Shown here one piece after another: positions 24,200-33,422 of a stretch of DNA of 64,000 bases (its first letter is position 1; the number at the start of each line of letters is the position of its first letter). The position numbers and the translations under genes are program-made. Where the stretch lies: assembly GCF_029212375.1 (NCBI RefSeq), contig NZ_JARGNU010000014.1:1-64000 (forward strand), written 5' to 3'. The notes beneath the pieces are model-generated. The model was not told where the DNA came from. It made no database searches and worked only from the letters and a program-made list of their open reading frames with translations. This DNA comes from Zhongshania sp. GTDB taxonomy: Bacteria > Pseudomonadota > Gammaproteobacteria > Pseudomonadales > Spongiibacteraceae.

Positions 24200-26026
24200 T
24201 TACGCTGGCAGCGACGGCGCGGGATCGGATTCTTGTTCCGGTAGGGGTTCGCTAGACTCTGGCGGTATAAAACTAATCACCGTGTCGCCAGTTTGCAGCT
24301 TGCGGGCTTTTTGGCTCAACCATTCAAGCTTGCCGCTTTCTGGGATAATGGCGAGTCGCACAGCGTCTTCTGGAAGTTTGGCGAGAAAGTCTTTTTCCGT
24401 ATAGGTTTCGGTAATCACGGTTTTACGTATTACCCAGCCACGAATCATTCGCGTCCATAATTCGGCAAAAGATACATTCGCTGAAAACGCCGTAATGCCA
24501 CGTCGCGTTTCTGACACCACGCGCTTGCTGCGCTCGTAACCGCTGTCAAACGGTTGAAAAACGCGATGGCGGCCCAAGTGAGGGGCAAAGTGATTACAGA
24601 CCATGGAGTTGTAATGGTTGTTACCGGTAGCGGCGAGCACGGTGTAAATATTGTCGAGTGCCATGGCTTCGTCGGCCATATCCGACAGTACTTCGCCAAA
24701 CCATGTATTCACGCCCTGCTGGCGAGCAGATTGTAGGCGCCCCCATTCGGTGTCGGCAATAACTACGTCTTGGCCGATTTTGCCTAGCGAGTTAGCTAAT
24801 TCGACCGTCCATGGTGAGGCGCCTACGATGAGTACGCGGCCTTTACCAGGTGAACCGAGTTTGAGCAGTTTAGTGAGCGGCCCCAGTGAAAAGCCATGGG
24901 CCAGAATGGTGGCGAAGATCAGCATAAACACTGCCGGCACTAAATATTCGGCATCGCTAAAGCCCGCTTCGATCAGCGCAGGTGCAAAGGCGCCAGCCGA
25001 TGCGGCTGCAACCACACCGCGCGGTGCGATCCATGCAATTAACACCCGATCTTGCCAGCTGCAATCGGTACGAATTGTGGCTAAAAATACCGCGAGTGGG
25101 CGAACCACAAAAACAAAGCCAAACACCATGGCAATCAACTGCCAGTGAATTGCTTGAATCGAGGCCATAGTTAGTGAGGCGGTGAGCACAACAAACAAAA
25201 ACGACACCAGAATGATGGTGATGTACTCTTTAAAGCGCCGCATTTCATCTAGGCTGCGCAGGCCCATATTGCCCATCACCACGCCCATTAGTGTCGTCGA
25301 CAGCAAGCCGGATTCGTGCTGAACCAGATCGGAGAGGGCGTATACCGCGAGTACCGCCGCAATGATAGACGGCGCTTTAAGATATTCAGGAATCCAGCCC
25401 TGCCTAAAGCAGTGGCCGAGGGTATACGCGACACCGCCACCCAATACCGCCGAAACAGCCAATGCCAAGCCAAGGCTGGCTACAACTGACTGCAGGGCTG
25501 GGCCTTCGCCGGAATACAGCAGGTATTGGTATACCAATACCGCCAGTAAGACCCCGATCGGGTCATTAATTATGCCTTCCCATTTTAAATACGAGGCAGT
25601 GCGGCGGTTAAGCTTGGCGTGTTTTAGCAGCGGCATAATTACGGTTGGACCCGTTACTACTAATATTGCGCCAAGCAAAGACGACACCGCCCAGCTCAGG
25701 CCGCCAACCCAATGGGCCATGGCAATACCCAGAATCCATGCCAGTATTACCCCAACGGAGGTTAAACGCCGTGTAACCTGCGCTGTTTCTCGCAATTCGT
25801 GGAACTGAAGGTTAAGTCCGCCCTCGAACAGGATTATTGCCACAAATAAGGACGTGACCGCGCCGAGGCCTTGGCCAAAATCGACACTGGGCTGAATCCA
25901 GCCAGTAATTGGGCCGAGAACTAAACCGCAGGCGGCGAGTAACACTATGGCCGGCAGCCGAAAGCGCCAAGCCAACCACTGGCAAACAATACCAGCGACT
26001 AAAATACTTACTAGGGCAGTGGTCAT
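24200..26026 (-). CDS. CPA1-type Na+(K+)/H+ antiporter with RCK domain
   Basis: About 608 aa from ATG 26026; an in-frame start at 26071 would add 15 residues. The first 390 residues form 12-13 membrane helices of the Na+/H+ exchanger family (ILFEGGLNLQF, GPTVIMPLLKH, then GIINDPIGVLLAV with the buried acidic residue). After that comes a TrkA-N/RCK Rossmann domain (GRVLIVGASPWTVELANSLG) and a C-terminal TrkA-C-like part. It would exchange cations for protons across the inner membrane under control of a nucleotide or ion bound to the RCK domain. The exchanged cation is uncertain. Confidence 0.87.
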   Translation of the reverse strand: MTTALVSILVAGIVCQWLAWRFRLPAIVLLAACGLVLGPITGWIQPSVDFGQGLGAVTSLFVAIILFEGGLNLQFHELRETAQVTRRLTSVGVILAWILGIAMAHWVGGLSWAVSSLLGAILVVTGPTVIMPLLKHAKLNRRTASYLKWEGIINDPIGVLLAVLVYQYLLYSGEGPALQSVVASLGLALAVSAVLGGGVAYTLGHCFRQGWIPEYLKAPSIIAAVLAVYALSDLVQHESGLLSTTLMGVVMGNMGLRSLDEMRRFKEYITIILVSFLFVVLTASLTMASIQAIHWQLIAMVFGFVFVVRPLAVFLATIRTDCSWQDRVLIAWIAPRGVVAAASAGAFAPALIEAGFSDAEYLVPAVFMLIFATILAHGFSLGPLTKLLKLGSPGKGRVLIVGASPWTVELANSLGKIGQDVVIADTEWGRLQSARQQGVNTWFGEVLSDMADEAMALDNIYTVLAATGNNHYNSMVCNHFAPHLGRHRVFQPFDSGYERSKRVVSETRRGITAFSANVSFAELWTRMIRGWVIRKTVITETYTEKDFLAKLPEDAVRLAIIPESGKLEWLSQKARKLQTGDTVISFIPPESSEPLPEQESDPAPSLPA

Positions 26027-26285
26027 TTTTATATGTATTCCCTGATTAATTTGCGGTGCAGACCATGTCATGGCCAGCCCTGTAAAGTAAAGCTGGGAAC
26101 TGGGTCAAATCAAATAAATCTGTGTAGGTTATTATAGCGCTACGCCAATTTTACAAAATACATAAGCAATAATCAGGCGCAATAATCAAAAGGGACGGGG
26201 AAATGCTTAGGCGAGTTTTGAACAGTTTAGAAAAGTCAGGGAAAAGACACGGGTGTTCATTGATAATAAAAAAGGCTGCTAGTTT

Positions 26286-27971
26286 ATGAGCAGTGCAATA
26301 ATGAGTAATAGTGGGCAGCGTCTGTGCCGCGTTACCCAAAGCAGGTTTAAACAACTCAGCAATATCGCGTGGTACTGTTTGTTGCTTATTGGCTTAAGCG
26401 CCTGTGCTAGCCATGTTGAACAGCATCGCTTTAGTGCCGACGGCCAGCCCTCGCCAGTGTTTAGCGGCATCCATCGCAGCGGCATTTTTGAAGAGGGCGA
26501 GGTGGTCTATGACGACGCGGCCAAATCTTCGTTTACTGGTACGTTTGACGAGGCTGGCTATCCTCAGCGCGGTGAAATGCGACAGTCTTATCAAGACCGC
26601 AGTGGAGATTGGCTGCAAATTAAACTTAATGGCGACTTTCAGCTCGACTCGGCAACCCGCGAGCTTAAGTTTGCCGGACGGTTTATTATTAGCGACAGTC
26701 AAGATCGAACGGTTGCCAGTGCTGAGCAAAGCCACTGGCTAAGCCGGTACGCAGAACTTCACCCATTCCAGACGCCGCCGTTAATGCATATGGCGGGTAA
26801 AAACCATTATTCGCAATATCGTCGTGATATTAGTCCGGCGGCTGAGGAAAACGCTTTTGTTATTGTTCATCGGCCTCTTGCGGGGCCATTTCAGGTGTCA
26901 CTTAGCTACCAGCAAGGCCTGCCGCGGGGAATGGTAAAAATTTCGGCCAATAATAATGCTGGCGACCAATATGTTGTTGAACGCCAGTATTTCAATTATC
27001 AAATAGCCCCGCAGCCAGTGCATTATTTTTACTATGAGCTCGGCAGTTTTAGCCAGCTCGACATCCTTGGTGACTGCAAAGACAGGCCTAATTTAACAGC
27101 GCCTCAGCAGCTTTTGCAGGTGTACGCCTACGATTGCGATAAGGCGGTTTTTTATGCACTAAGCGAAGATTTTCCTGCGTCGGTGATTGCGATTTCCGCC
27201 GCCGATTTAGACAACGGTGGTGCTTTTCATCGCTTTACGCTCTACCACCATGGTCAAGTGAGTTATACCAATATTAGCGTAGATGCGCTCTATGACGGCC
27301 AGTGGTTGCGCCATGGCTCGCGCCGCGTAATGCATTATGGCGATCTTAAATCCTTTACTCGCTTTGAACTCGGCTCGCCGCTGGGGATTGGCATTAAAGT
27401 AGACTCCAAGGGCGCGCGCTACGTACGCTTTGGAAATGCCGAGCTGGAAACTGAGTTGCTGCCGAGCGCCGAGCTATTTGACAAATTAAATGGCCGTTAC
27501 GAATGGCAGGTTTCACGTTTAAACAGCCATTTTGATGGCTTATTAGTCGCCAGTATTTTTTCCGCTGAGACGCTAAGTAAACTCAAGGCTGATCTCTTGC
27601 GAGATTTAAATGAAACTATCGGTATTGGTAAAGACGGCCAAGTGCCTGGATTAAGCGAGTTGTGGCAAAGTTGGCAGCGGCAAAGCAGGGCACGTATTAC
27701 AACATGGACGCTGCACCGCAATGCGGGCGCAGATAAAACCGCCGCGGCGATGAAAAACGCACTAAAAACTGATCTTGACAAATGGGTAATGCAGAGCCGC
27801 AAACTCCTCATGGCGGAGGCGCAGCGTCAGTGCGAGCTCAGTGGTCAAAGCTTTGATGGTGATGCGTGGCAGTGTGTTAATCGCCCAGACAAGACGCTGA
27901 TCGCAGTCTGTGAACAGTATTTGAGCAGCAATCAGTGCAAGGCAATGGCAGCAGACTTTAAACGCCAATAG
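26286..27971 (+). CDS. large lipoprotein of unknown function
   Basis: I do not recognise this 561-aa protein. It has a long lipoprotein signal with lipobox LSAC (lipidated Cys40) after a basic n-region; ATG 26301 is an alternative start. Residues 60-140 contain MORN-like Gly-aromatic strands (GIFEEGEVVYDD, FTGTFDEAGYPQRGEM, LNGDFQ). The middle is a beta-rich region, and the last 160 residues are helical with charged segments and four cysteines near the end. After Cys40 comes Ala, which does not signal inner-membrane retention, so the outer membrane is expected. It is followed by rdgC with 111 bases between. Confidence 0.6.
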   Translation: MSSAIMSNSGQRLCRVTQSRFKQLSNIAWYCLLLIGLSACASHVEQHRFSADGQPSPVFSGIHRSGIFEEGEVVYDDAAKSSFTGTFDEAGYPQRGEMRQSYQDRSGDWLQIKLNGDFQLDSATRELKFAGRFIISDSQDRTVASAEQSHWLSRYAELHPFQTPPLMHMAGKNHYSQYRRDISPAAEENAFVIVHRPLAGPFQVSLSYQQGLPRGMVKISANNNAGDQYVVERQYFNYQIAPQPVHYFYYELGSFSQLDILGDCKDRPNLTAPQQLLQVYAYDCDKAVFYALSEDFPASVIAISAADLDNGGAFHRFTLYHHGQVSYTNISVDALYDGQWLRHGSRRVMHYGDLKSFTRFELGSPLGIGIKVDSKGARYVRFGNAELETELLPSAELFDKLNGRYEWQVSRLNSHFDGLLVASIFSAETLSKLKADLLRDLNETIGIGKDGQVPGLSELWQSWQRQSRARITTWTLHRNAGADKTAAAMKNALKTDLDKWVMQSRKLLMAEAQRQCELSGQSFDGDAWQCVNRPDKTLIAVCEQYLSSNQCKAMAADFKRQ

Positions 27972-28082
27972 CCAGATCAATGAAAGTGAGTTTTTTTCGG
28001 ATAGTGGGTTTCTCCTTGGCCATTAAGCACTACAATGGCCCAGTGATTACCCCTTCTATCGATACACAGGCAAATACCTTAC

Positions 28083-29021
28083 ATGTGGTTTAAAAATCTT
28101 CTCGTATATCGCTTTACCAAGCCATTCACCCTCACTGCAGATGAAGTTGATGAAAAATTAGCCGAAAAGGCCTTCACCCCCTGCAATAGTCAAGACGTGT
28201 CGAGTTACGGCTGGACCACGCCGCTGGGCAGTCAAGGCAGTCAATTCGTGCACAGCACCAATGGCTATATTATGGTTTGCGGGCAAAAGCAGGATAAAAT
28301 TTTACCTGCATCGGTGGTTAACGAAGTATTGGCCGAAAAGCTTGAAGAGATTAAATTGCAAGAAGACCGCACGCCTGGCCGCAAAGAGCGCACCGACCTG
28401 AAAGAAGAAATAATTTTCTCGTTAATTCCTCGCGCTTTCACTCGCTCAAGTAAAGTCTTTGCCTATATTGCACCCGAAGAAGGGCTGCTAATTGTGAATG
28501 CTGGTTCTCACAACAAAGCCGAAGAACTGCTCAATTATTTGCGCGAGACCCTCGGCAGCCTGCCGGTGATTCCCCTCAAGGCCAAAAATGTTGCGCAATA
28601 CGCCATGACCGAATGGCTTACCAATGGCAGCGCACCTCAAGGCTTTGAGCTAGGTGGCGAGTGCGAACTGCGCGACAAAGCCGACGACAGCGCGGTAATT
28701 CGCTGCAAAAATCAAAACTTGTGCTCTACCGAAATTAATAACCATATCCAGGCGGGCATGTTTGTTACCAAATTGGCGCTGCGCTGGGTTGGAGACATTG
28801 AGTTCATCATCGACGACCAGCTCACTATTAAACGCCTTAGCTTTGGTGACCTAATTCAAGATAAATTGGGTGAAGTAGACGCCGACAGCGCCGCCGAGCA
28901 GTTTGATGTTGATTTCGCAATAATGACTGGCGAATTTGCCAAATTCATTCCGGCGGTCGTTGGCACCTTTGGTGGCGAAGATACGGCCGAGCAAGATCCG
29001 GTGATTTCTAGCGCGGCGTAA
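28083..29021 (+). CDS. rdgC: recombination-associated protein RdgC
   Basis: At 312 aa it matches RdgC (about 303 aa in E. coli), beginning with MWFKNLLVYRFTKPF and containing GWTTPLG, RKERTDLKEEI and the C-terminal acidic part. RdgC forms a ring-shaped dimer that binds double-stranded DNA without sequence preference. It restrains RecA filament activity and strand exchange in the nucleoid. Single gene, followed by a palindromic terminator at 29048. Confidence 0.95.
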   Translation: MWFKNLLVYRFTKPFTLTADEVDEKLAEKAFTPCNSQDVSSYGWTTPLGSQGSQFVHSTNGYIMVCGQKQDKILPASVVNEVLAEKLEEIKLQEDRTPGRKERTDLKEEIIFSLIPRAFTRSSKVFAYIAPEEGLLIVNAGSHNKAEELLNYLRETLGSLPVIPLKAKNVAQYAMTEWLTNGSAPQGFELGGECELRDKADDSAVIRCKNQNLCSTEINNHIQAGMFVTKLALRWVGDIEFIIDDQLTIKRLSFGDLIQDKLGEVDADSAAEQFDVDFAIMTGEFAKFIPAVVGTFGGEDTAEQDPVISSAA

Positions 29022-29047
29022 ATGATGTGCTCAATATGGGCAATAAA

Positions 29048-29067
29048 AAGCCTCAATATTGAGGCTT
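29048..29067. terminator. palindromic terminator behind rdgC
   Basis: AAGCCTCAAT followed by ATTGAGGCTT is a perfect 20-bp palindrome flanked by A-rich sequence on the left. It can act as a terminator for rdgC and, with the A-run becoming T-run on the other strand, for the opposing operon. Confidence 0.7.
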
Positions 29068-29136
29068 AACTAGCGCCATATGATTGATTCGGACTGCGAG
29101 TAAATAAGCTGTAGCCCCTAAGCGTAAATGTACAGC

Positions 29137-29158
29137 GGCTGTGGACTTTTCCACAGCC
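29137..29158. terminator. strong hairpin behind the BVMO operon
   Basis: GGCTGTGGA and TCCACAGCC form a perfect 9-bp stem with a CTTT loop, 46 bases after the last gene of the minus-strand operon. There is no T-run, so it may protect the 3' end or work together with the palindrome at 29048. Confidence 0.55.
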
Positions 29159-29203
29159 TATTTACTGCGTGAAATTTTCGCTATCGCAACTGCTTAAATT
29201 TGC

Positions 29204-30022
29204 TTACCGCGCAACAATCCCGCGCATCTGCATCATCGCCCTCACTACGTAAACATACGCGCTTGGTAGCAGCCTTGCCAATATGTCTTGAGCGCGGCCG
29301 TCGCTGATAAAAATACGGCCGACATTTTTTTGCACGCCGCGCAGGATGATTTTGGCGGCGTCTATTGGCTGGGTTCCCCGCTGTAATTCTTCGTGGAATT
29401 GTTGGGTGCCGCTATTGTGATGATCGGCATTGAGGGTAATGTTGGTTGCCACTGCGCCGGGATGCACGGTGTGAAGTGTTACATTACGAATACCGCGAAT
29501 GCGGTGTTCTGCGCGCAGGCTGTCGGTAAAGCCACGCACGGCAAATTTGGTGGTGCAATAAGGCACGAGATAGGGCAGCGCGAGAATACCTTGAGTACTC
29601 GATAGATTGACGATAGCCGCCTCTGGCCGCGTAAGCAGGTGCGGGTAACAGCGCTGGGTGGTGTGGATTACACCCCAGTAATTGATGCTGGTGATTTTTT
29701 CAAAGTCTTGCTCGCTGGCTTCGCCAAAGGTGAGGTCCCCTAGCGCGATGCCGGCATTATTAATCAGTAGGTCGATGCAGCCAAAGCGGGCGAGGACATT
29801 GTCGATAAAATCGTTGATTGCCTGTTTGTTGCCTATATCGACAATTTCACTGTAATAGTCTGCGCCTAGCGCGGCGAGCTGGTCTTCGGTGGTGTTGAGC
29901 CTGGTGATATCACAAAAGGCAATTTTGGCGCCTTGGCGGGCAAGCTCCATTACTAGGTGATGACCGATGCCGTCGCCACCCCCGCCAGTAACAATGGCGA
30001 CTTTGTCTTTAAATGTTTTCAT
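29204..30022 (-). CDS. short-chain dehydrogenase/reductase (operon gene 4)
   Basis: This 272-aa classical SDR has VTGGGGDGIGHHL as the cofactor glycine motif, NNAG, and the catalytic Ser and YCTTK pair. The C-terminal part (LLPSAYVYVVRAMM) is hydrophobic, as in SDRs that act on membrane-near lipids. It closes the operon of BVMO, SDR, alpha/beta hydrolase and SDR. In such clusters SDRs oxidise the alcohol or make the ketone for the monooxygenase; which step is done by this one is open. Confidence 0.9.
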   Translation of the reverse strand: MKTFKDKVAIVTGGGGDGIGHHLVMELARQGAKIAFCDITRLNTTEDQLAALGADYYSEIVDIGNKQAINDFIDNVLARFGCIDLLINNAGIALGDLTFGEASEQDFEKITSINYWGVIHTTQRCYPHLLTRPEAAIVNLSSTQGILALPYLVPYCTTKFAVRGFTDSLRAEHRIRGIRNVTLHTVHPGAVATNITLNADHHNSGTQQFHEELQRGTQPIDAAKIILRGVQKNVGRIFISDGRAQDILARLLPSAYVYVVRAMMQMRGIVAR

Positions 30023-30051
30023 GCTTGGTCTCTTATTTTGTGACGCTGGAT

Positions 30052-30993
30052 TTAATGGTGTTTGGCCAGAAAGGCGAGCACATCTTCTGCGCTTTGGCTT
30101 GGGGCCTCGGTCATGGGCATGTGGCCAAGTTCGGGGTAGGTAATGAGTTCAGCATTGGCTATACCTTTTTTCCAAACCTCGGCGCCGCTGATATGTAATA
30201 AACGATCTTGTTCACCCCATAGGATCAGTGTTGGCACTTGGATGTCGGGCAGTCGATTATCCAAAAAGTCCGTGCTGTGGAAGTCTTGGAATATACGGGC
30301 TAGGGACTCACGACGGGCGATGTAGTCGTCGGCCATATAATCCAATATCATTTTGGGCAGCCATGGTGGCTGGGCCATCGTCATAGCGTAAAATTCAGTA
30401 AATTCTGCGCGGCTACTCATTTCAAAGGGGTTGCGGCCTGCGGCGAGCATCTTAAACATGTCGCTTTCTTGGGGCGAAATGACGCCAGCGGCGTCGACTA
30501 ATACCGCGCTCTGCACACGATCAGAATGGTGTAGTGCCAGTTGCCCAGCGATAAAGCCGCCCATGGAATTACCGATTATATGAGCGCGTTTAATGCCCAG
30601 TGTGTTCATGGCTTCGACGACACGCTGAGCCTGACTTACGGTGTCGTATTCTAGCGCTGGGTCGAACGCGGTTTCGCCGTGGCCGGGCAAGTCTAAAATA
30701 ATGACGCGATATTGCTTAGTAAAATGACGAGCAAAACGCATCCATACGGTTTTATCTGCGCTGTAGCCATGAATCATGATGACACTTTCTTTTGCTTCAT
30801 CAGGCCTGCTTTGCCAGCTCATCATGGTGCTATCGCTGACGTTGACTTCGGCGCGGTGCAGACCATAGAGGCTTGTTTCAAGACTGCTGGCAAGGTGCAG
30901 TGCTTCACCGCCAATACGCGGGTAAGTCACGCCGGCCCAAATCGCAAAGCTGGTCGCCAGTGCGATAAGCGCAAAAATAATGGACTTCTTCAT
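30052..30993 (-). CDS. alpha/beta hydrolase with N-terminal membrane anchor
   Basis: The 313-aa protein has a hydrophobic N-terminus (IIFALIALATSFAIWAGV) acting as anchor or signal. An esterase/lipase fold follows: oxyanion segment MIHGYSADKTVW, nucleophile GNSMGGF, acid in GEQDRLLH and final His in LGHMPMTEAP. Next to a Baeyer-Villiger monooxygenase, such an esterase would hydrolyse the ester or lactone product to acid plus alcohol. The exported or membrane-bound form is consistent with lipophilic substrates. It overlaps the preceding SDR by four bases. Confidence 0.9.
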   Translation of the reverse strand: MKKSIIFALIALATSFAIWAGVTYPRIGGEALHLASSLETSLYGLHRAEVNVSDSTMMSWQSRPDEAKESVIMIHGYSADKTVWMRFARHFTKQYRVIILDLPGHGETAFDPALEYDTVSQAQRVVEAMNTLGIKRAHIIGNSMGGFIAGQLALHHSDRVQSAVLVDAAGVISPQESDMFKMLAAGRNPFEMSSRAEFTEFYAMTMAQPPWLPKMILDYMADDYIARRESLARIFQDFHSTDFLDNRLPDIQVPTLILWGEQDRLLHISGAEVWKKGIANAELITYPELGHMPMTEAPSQSAEDVLAFLAKHH

Positions 30994-31853
30994 CCTGCAT
31001 TCCTTTCATTTATTGTTGATGTTGGTTGGCTAGGCGAGGGCTGTAGCGGGTAGTCGCTGCGATCAATTACATCGCGCATGTCCCACCAAATGAGCTTATT
31101 TAGCAGACGCAAGGGCACTAGGTTTGAGCCAAGCCAGGTTTTAAATGAATATTTACCGTAAACAATCTTCGGTGTGCCGCGACGTATACCGCGAATTACA
31201 TGGCGCACAATGGCTTCCGGTGGCGTAGATAGGTATTTGTCTGAAAAGGCTTGGTGCTGAGGCACATTGGCAATATTGGTAGCGATGCCACCGGGATGAA
31301 CAAGGTGTACGCTGATTGGGCTGTCGTGTAATTCGACCATTAAAGCTTCGGTAAATCCGCGGACAGCGAATTTTGCCGCGCTGTAATCACTGTTGTTCGG
31401 TGGTCCGATCAAGCCAAAAATGCTCGACACATTTACCACCGCGCCTTCGCCGTTTGCAATTAACTGGGGCAGAAAAGCTTGAGTGCCGTGGACCACACCG
31501 TAAAAATTGATACCCATTACCCGTTCAATGGCCGCGAGTGGTGTTGCCCAGACCGGCTTGCCAGCCCCGGACACACCGGCGTTATTGATAATGATATGGG
31601 CGTTACCGAGTTTGGCTTTTACGTCGGCGGCAAAACCTTCCATGGCGGCGCGGTCGGCAACGTCGAATGTCGCGCTGTACAGCTCCGTTGAATTGCTCTT
31701 ACGGACGAGTTCAACGGTTTCGGCAAGGCCTTTGCCGTCGTAGTCGTTAAGGGCGAGTCTAGCGCCAAGCTTGGCGAACTCTATCGCGTAGGCGCGCCCC
31801 ATGCCTGAACCCGCACCGGTAATAACGATCAATTTATTATTAAAGTTTTTCAT
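30990..31853 (-). CDS. short-chain dehydrogenase/reductase (operon gene 2)
   Basis: The 287-aa SDR has ITGAGSGMGRAYA for cofactor binding, NNAGVSGAGK, Ser in VSSIFG and YSAAK as the catalytic pair. It follows the BVMO gene after ten bases and overlaps the hydrolase. A C-terminal extension (KTWLGSNLVPLRLLNKLIWW) is hydrophobic. Like the other SDR of this operon, it probably interconverts an alcohol and a ketone. Confidence 0.9.
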   Translation of the reverse strand: MKNFNNKLIVITGAGSGMGRAYAIEFAKLGARLALNDYDGKGLAETVELVRKSNSTELYSATFDVADRAAMEGFAADVKAKLGNAHIIINNAGVSGAGKPVWATPLAAIERVMGINFYGVVHGTQAFLPQLIANGEGAVVNVSSIFGLIGPPNNSDYSAAKFAVRGFTEALMVELHDSPISVHLVHPGGIATNIANVPQHQAFSDKYLSTPPEAIVRHVIRGIRRGTPKIVYGKYSFKTWLGSNLVPLRLLNKLIWWDMRDVIDRSDYPLQPSPSQPTSTINERNAG

Positions 31854-31863
31854 GTTTGTGGTC

Positions 31864-33330
31864 CTAGCTAAACAGGTGGTGTTTTGATTTAAAGCGGCTG
31901 GCTAAGCGTCGAAAGGTGAAGCTAAAACCGGGGAACATGGCGACGACGTGACCACTTTTACTCTGGTACCAGCTGGTGCAACCACCGGATTTCCACACGG
32001 TTTTTTCCATTTCAGAGTGCACCATGTTGGTGTAGGCAGCTTCGGCATCGGAGCGAACTTCAATGGCTTGCTTGCCAGACTTTTCTAAACGGCGAATGCT
32101 GTCAGTGATGTATTTCATTTGCGATTCAATAACAAAAATCGCCGAGGTGTGGCCGATGCCGGTATTTGGCCCGGTTACCACAAAGAAGTTTGGGAAGCCG
32201 GGAATAGTAGTGCCAAGGTAGGCGCGGGGGTATTCATTCCACACCGAGGCGAGACTTTTGTTGTCTTTGCCAATAACCGGGTAAGAGATTAGCCCGTCGG
32301 TGGCGTCGTAGCCGGTAGACCAAACGATTAAGTCCACATCAACTTGCTGGCCCTTGGCGGTGGCAATGCCGGTTTCGTTGATTGCGCTAATGCCATCGTG
32401 TTTGTCGTGAACAGTGACGTTGTGTTGCGAGAGTGCAGGATACAAGGTGCTAGACAGAATCACCCGTTTGCAGCCAATAGTGAAATCTGGGGTGAGTTTG
32501 TTGCGCAGTACTGGGTCTGGCACCTGCTTTTTAAGCAGCTTTAAAGCGTGGCGCCCAGCAAATAAATTGAGCAAGGTTTTTGAGTATTTAAATCCGATAA
32601 CGCGGGTTTCTAAGCTCCAGTAAATCCACCAGCGCATGGCTTTATAAAACGGCTTTACGCCGAGTAGCTTGCGTTGCAAAAACGAGAATTTACGGTCTGG
32701 GCGGGGCAGCACCCAGTGCGGGCTGCGCTGAAAAACATGCAGCTCAGCCACTTTGCCGGCAATCGCCGGAATAACTTGCGCGGCGCTGGCGCCACTGCCA
32801 ATGATGGCGACTTTTTTACCCGTGTAGTCATAGGAATGATCCCAGCCATTGGTGTGAAAGCTTTTGCCTTTAAACGTATCACGACCCGGGAAGTTCGGTA
32901 TTACGGGCGTACTTAGCGGGCCAGAGGCGTTAATTAATATCTGCGCCGCAAAGCTACCCGCAGCGTCGGTTTCTATCAGCCACTGCTTGGCGCTGTTATC
33001 CCAATGCACTTGTTTTACATTGGCGTTAAGCGTGGTCTTGGTGCGCAGGCCGTGCTTGTCGATCACCTCGTTGGTGTAGCGTTGTAATTCTTCTTGCTCG
33101 GCAAACATTTGCGACCAAGGGTAGGGTTCCGACGAGATAGAATACAGTGGCGACTGCACATCGACCGCGGCGCCAGGATAGCTGTTTTGGCACCAGGTGC
33201 CGCCCATATAGTCGCGGCGCTCTAAAATACGAATGTCGCTGATGCCCTGTTCCTGCAGGCGCATCGCTGCACATTGCCCGCCAAAGCCACTGCCGATGAT
33301 AACAACCCGATAGCGCTGTTGTGATTGCAT
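31864..33330 (-). CDS. type I Baeyer-Villiger monooxygenase (flavin-dependent)
   Basis: About 488 aa from ATG 33330 (GGAG nine bases upstream; a GTG at 33345 is possible). The first Rossmann motif IGSGFGGQCAAMRL binds FAD and the second, IIGSGASAAQ, binds NADPH. Between them lies FKGKSFHTNGWD, the BVMO fingerprint FxGxxxHxxxW. The enzyme inserts oxygen next to a ketone to give an ester or lactone. It leads a four-gene operon with two SDRs and an esterase, together a route from alcohol or ketone to acid. A TetR gene with shared operator faces it. Confidence 0.92.
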   Translation of the reverse strand: MQSQQRYRVVIIGSGFGGQCAAMRLQEQGISDIRILERRDYMGGTWCQNSYPGAAVDVQSPLYSISSEPYPWSQMFAEQEELQRYTNEVIDKHGLRTKTTLNANVKQVHWDNSAKQWLIETDAAGSFAAQILINASGPLSTPVIPNFPGRDTFKGKSFHTNGWDHSYDYTGKKVAIIGSGASAAQVIPAIAGKVAELHVFQRSPHWVLPRPDRKFSFLQRKLLGVKPFYKAMRWWIYWSLETRVIGFKYSKTLLNLFAGRHALKLLKKQVPDPVLRNKLTPDFTIGCKRVILSSTLYPALSQHNVTVHDKHDGISAINETGIATAKGQQVDVDLIVWSTGYDATDGLISYPVIGKDNKSLASVWNEYPRAYLGTTIPGFPNFFVVTGPNTGIGHTSAIFVIESQMKYITDSIRRLEKSGKQAIEVRSDAEAAYTNMVHSEMEKTVWKSGGCTSWYQSKSGHVVAMFPGFSFTFRRLASRFKSKHHLFS

Positions 33331-33368
33331 GGTTTTATTCTCCACTCAGGGTTTTGCTAATTATTATC

Positions 33369-33413
33369 TGACGACAAGTGACGTCACTTTACTTCTGATG
33401 GCGCTTGTCGTCA
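33369..33413. promoter_or_regulatory. operator region shared by BVMO operon and TetR gene
   Basis: TGACGACAAG (33369-33378) and CTTGTCGTCA (33404-33413) are perfect 10-bp inverted arms, and AAGTGACGTCACTT (33376-33389) is a perfect 14-bp palindrome next to the left arm. All lie in the 92-bp gap between the two divergent starts, which is what a TetR autoregulated operator should look like. Confidence 0.75.
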
Positions 33414-33422
33414 AATACCGAG

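Noticed and set aside
24651-25148. 165-aa plus-strand ORF within the antiporter
   Set aside because: Ser/Thr/Pro-rich shadow of the membrane protein on the minus strand.
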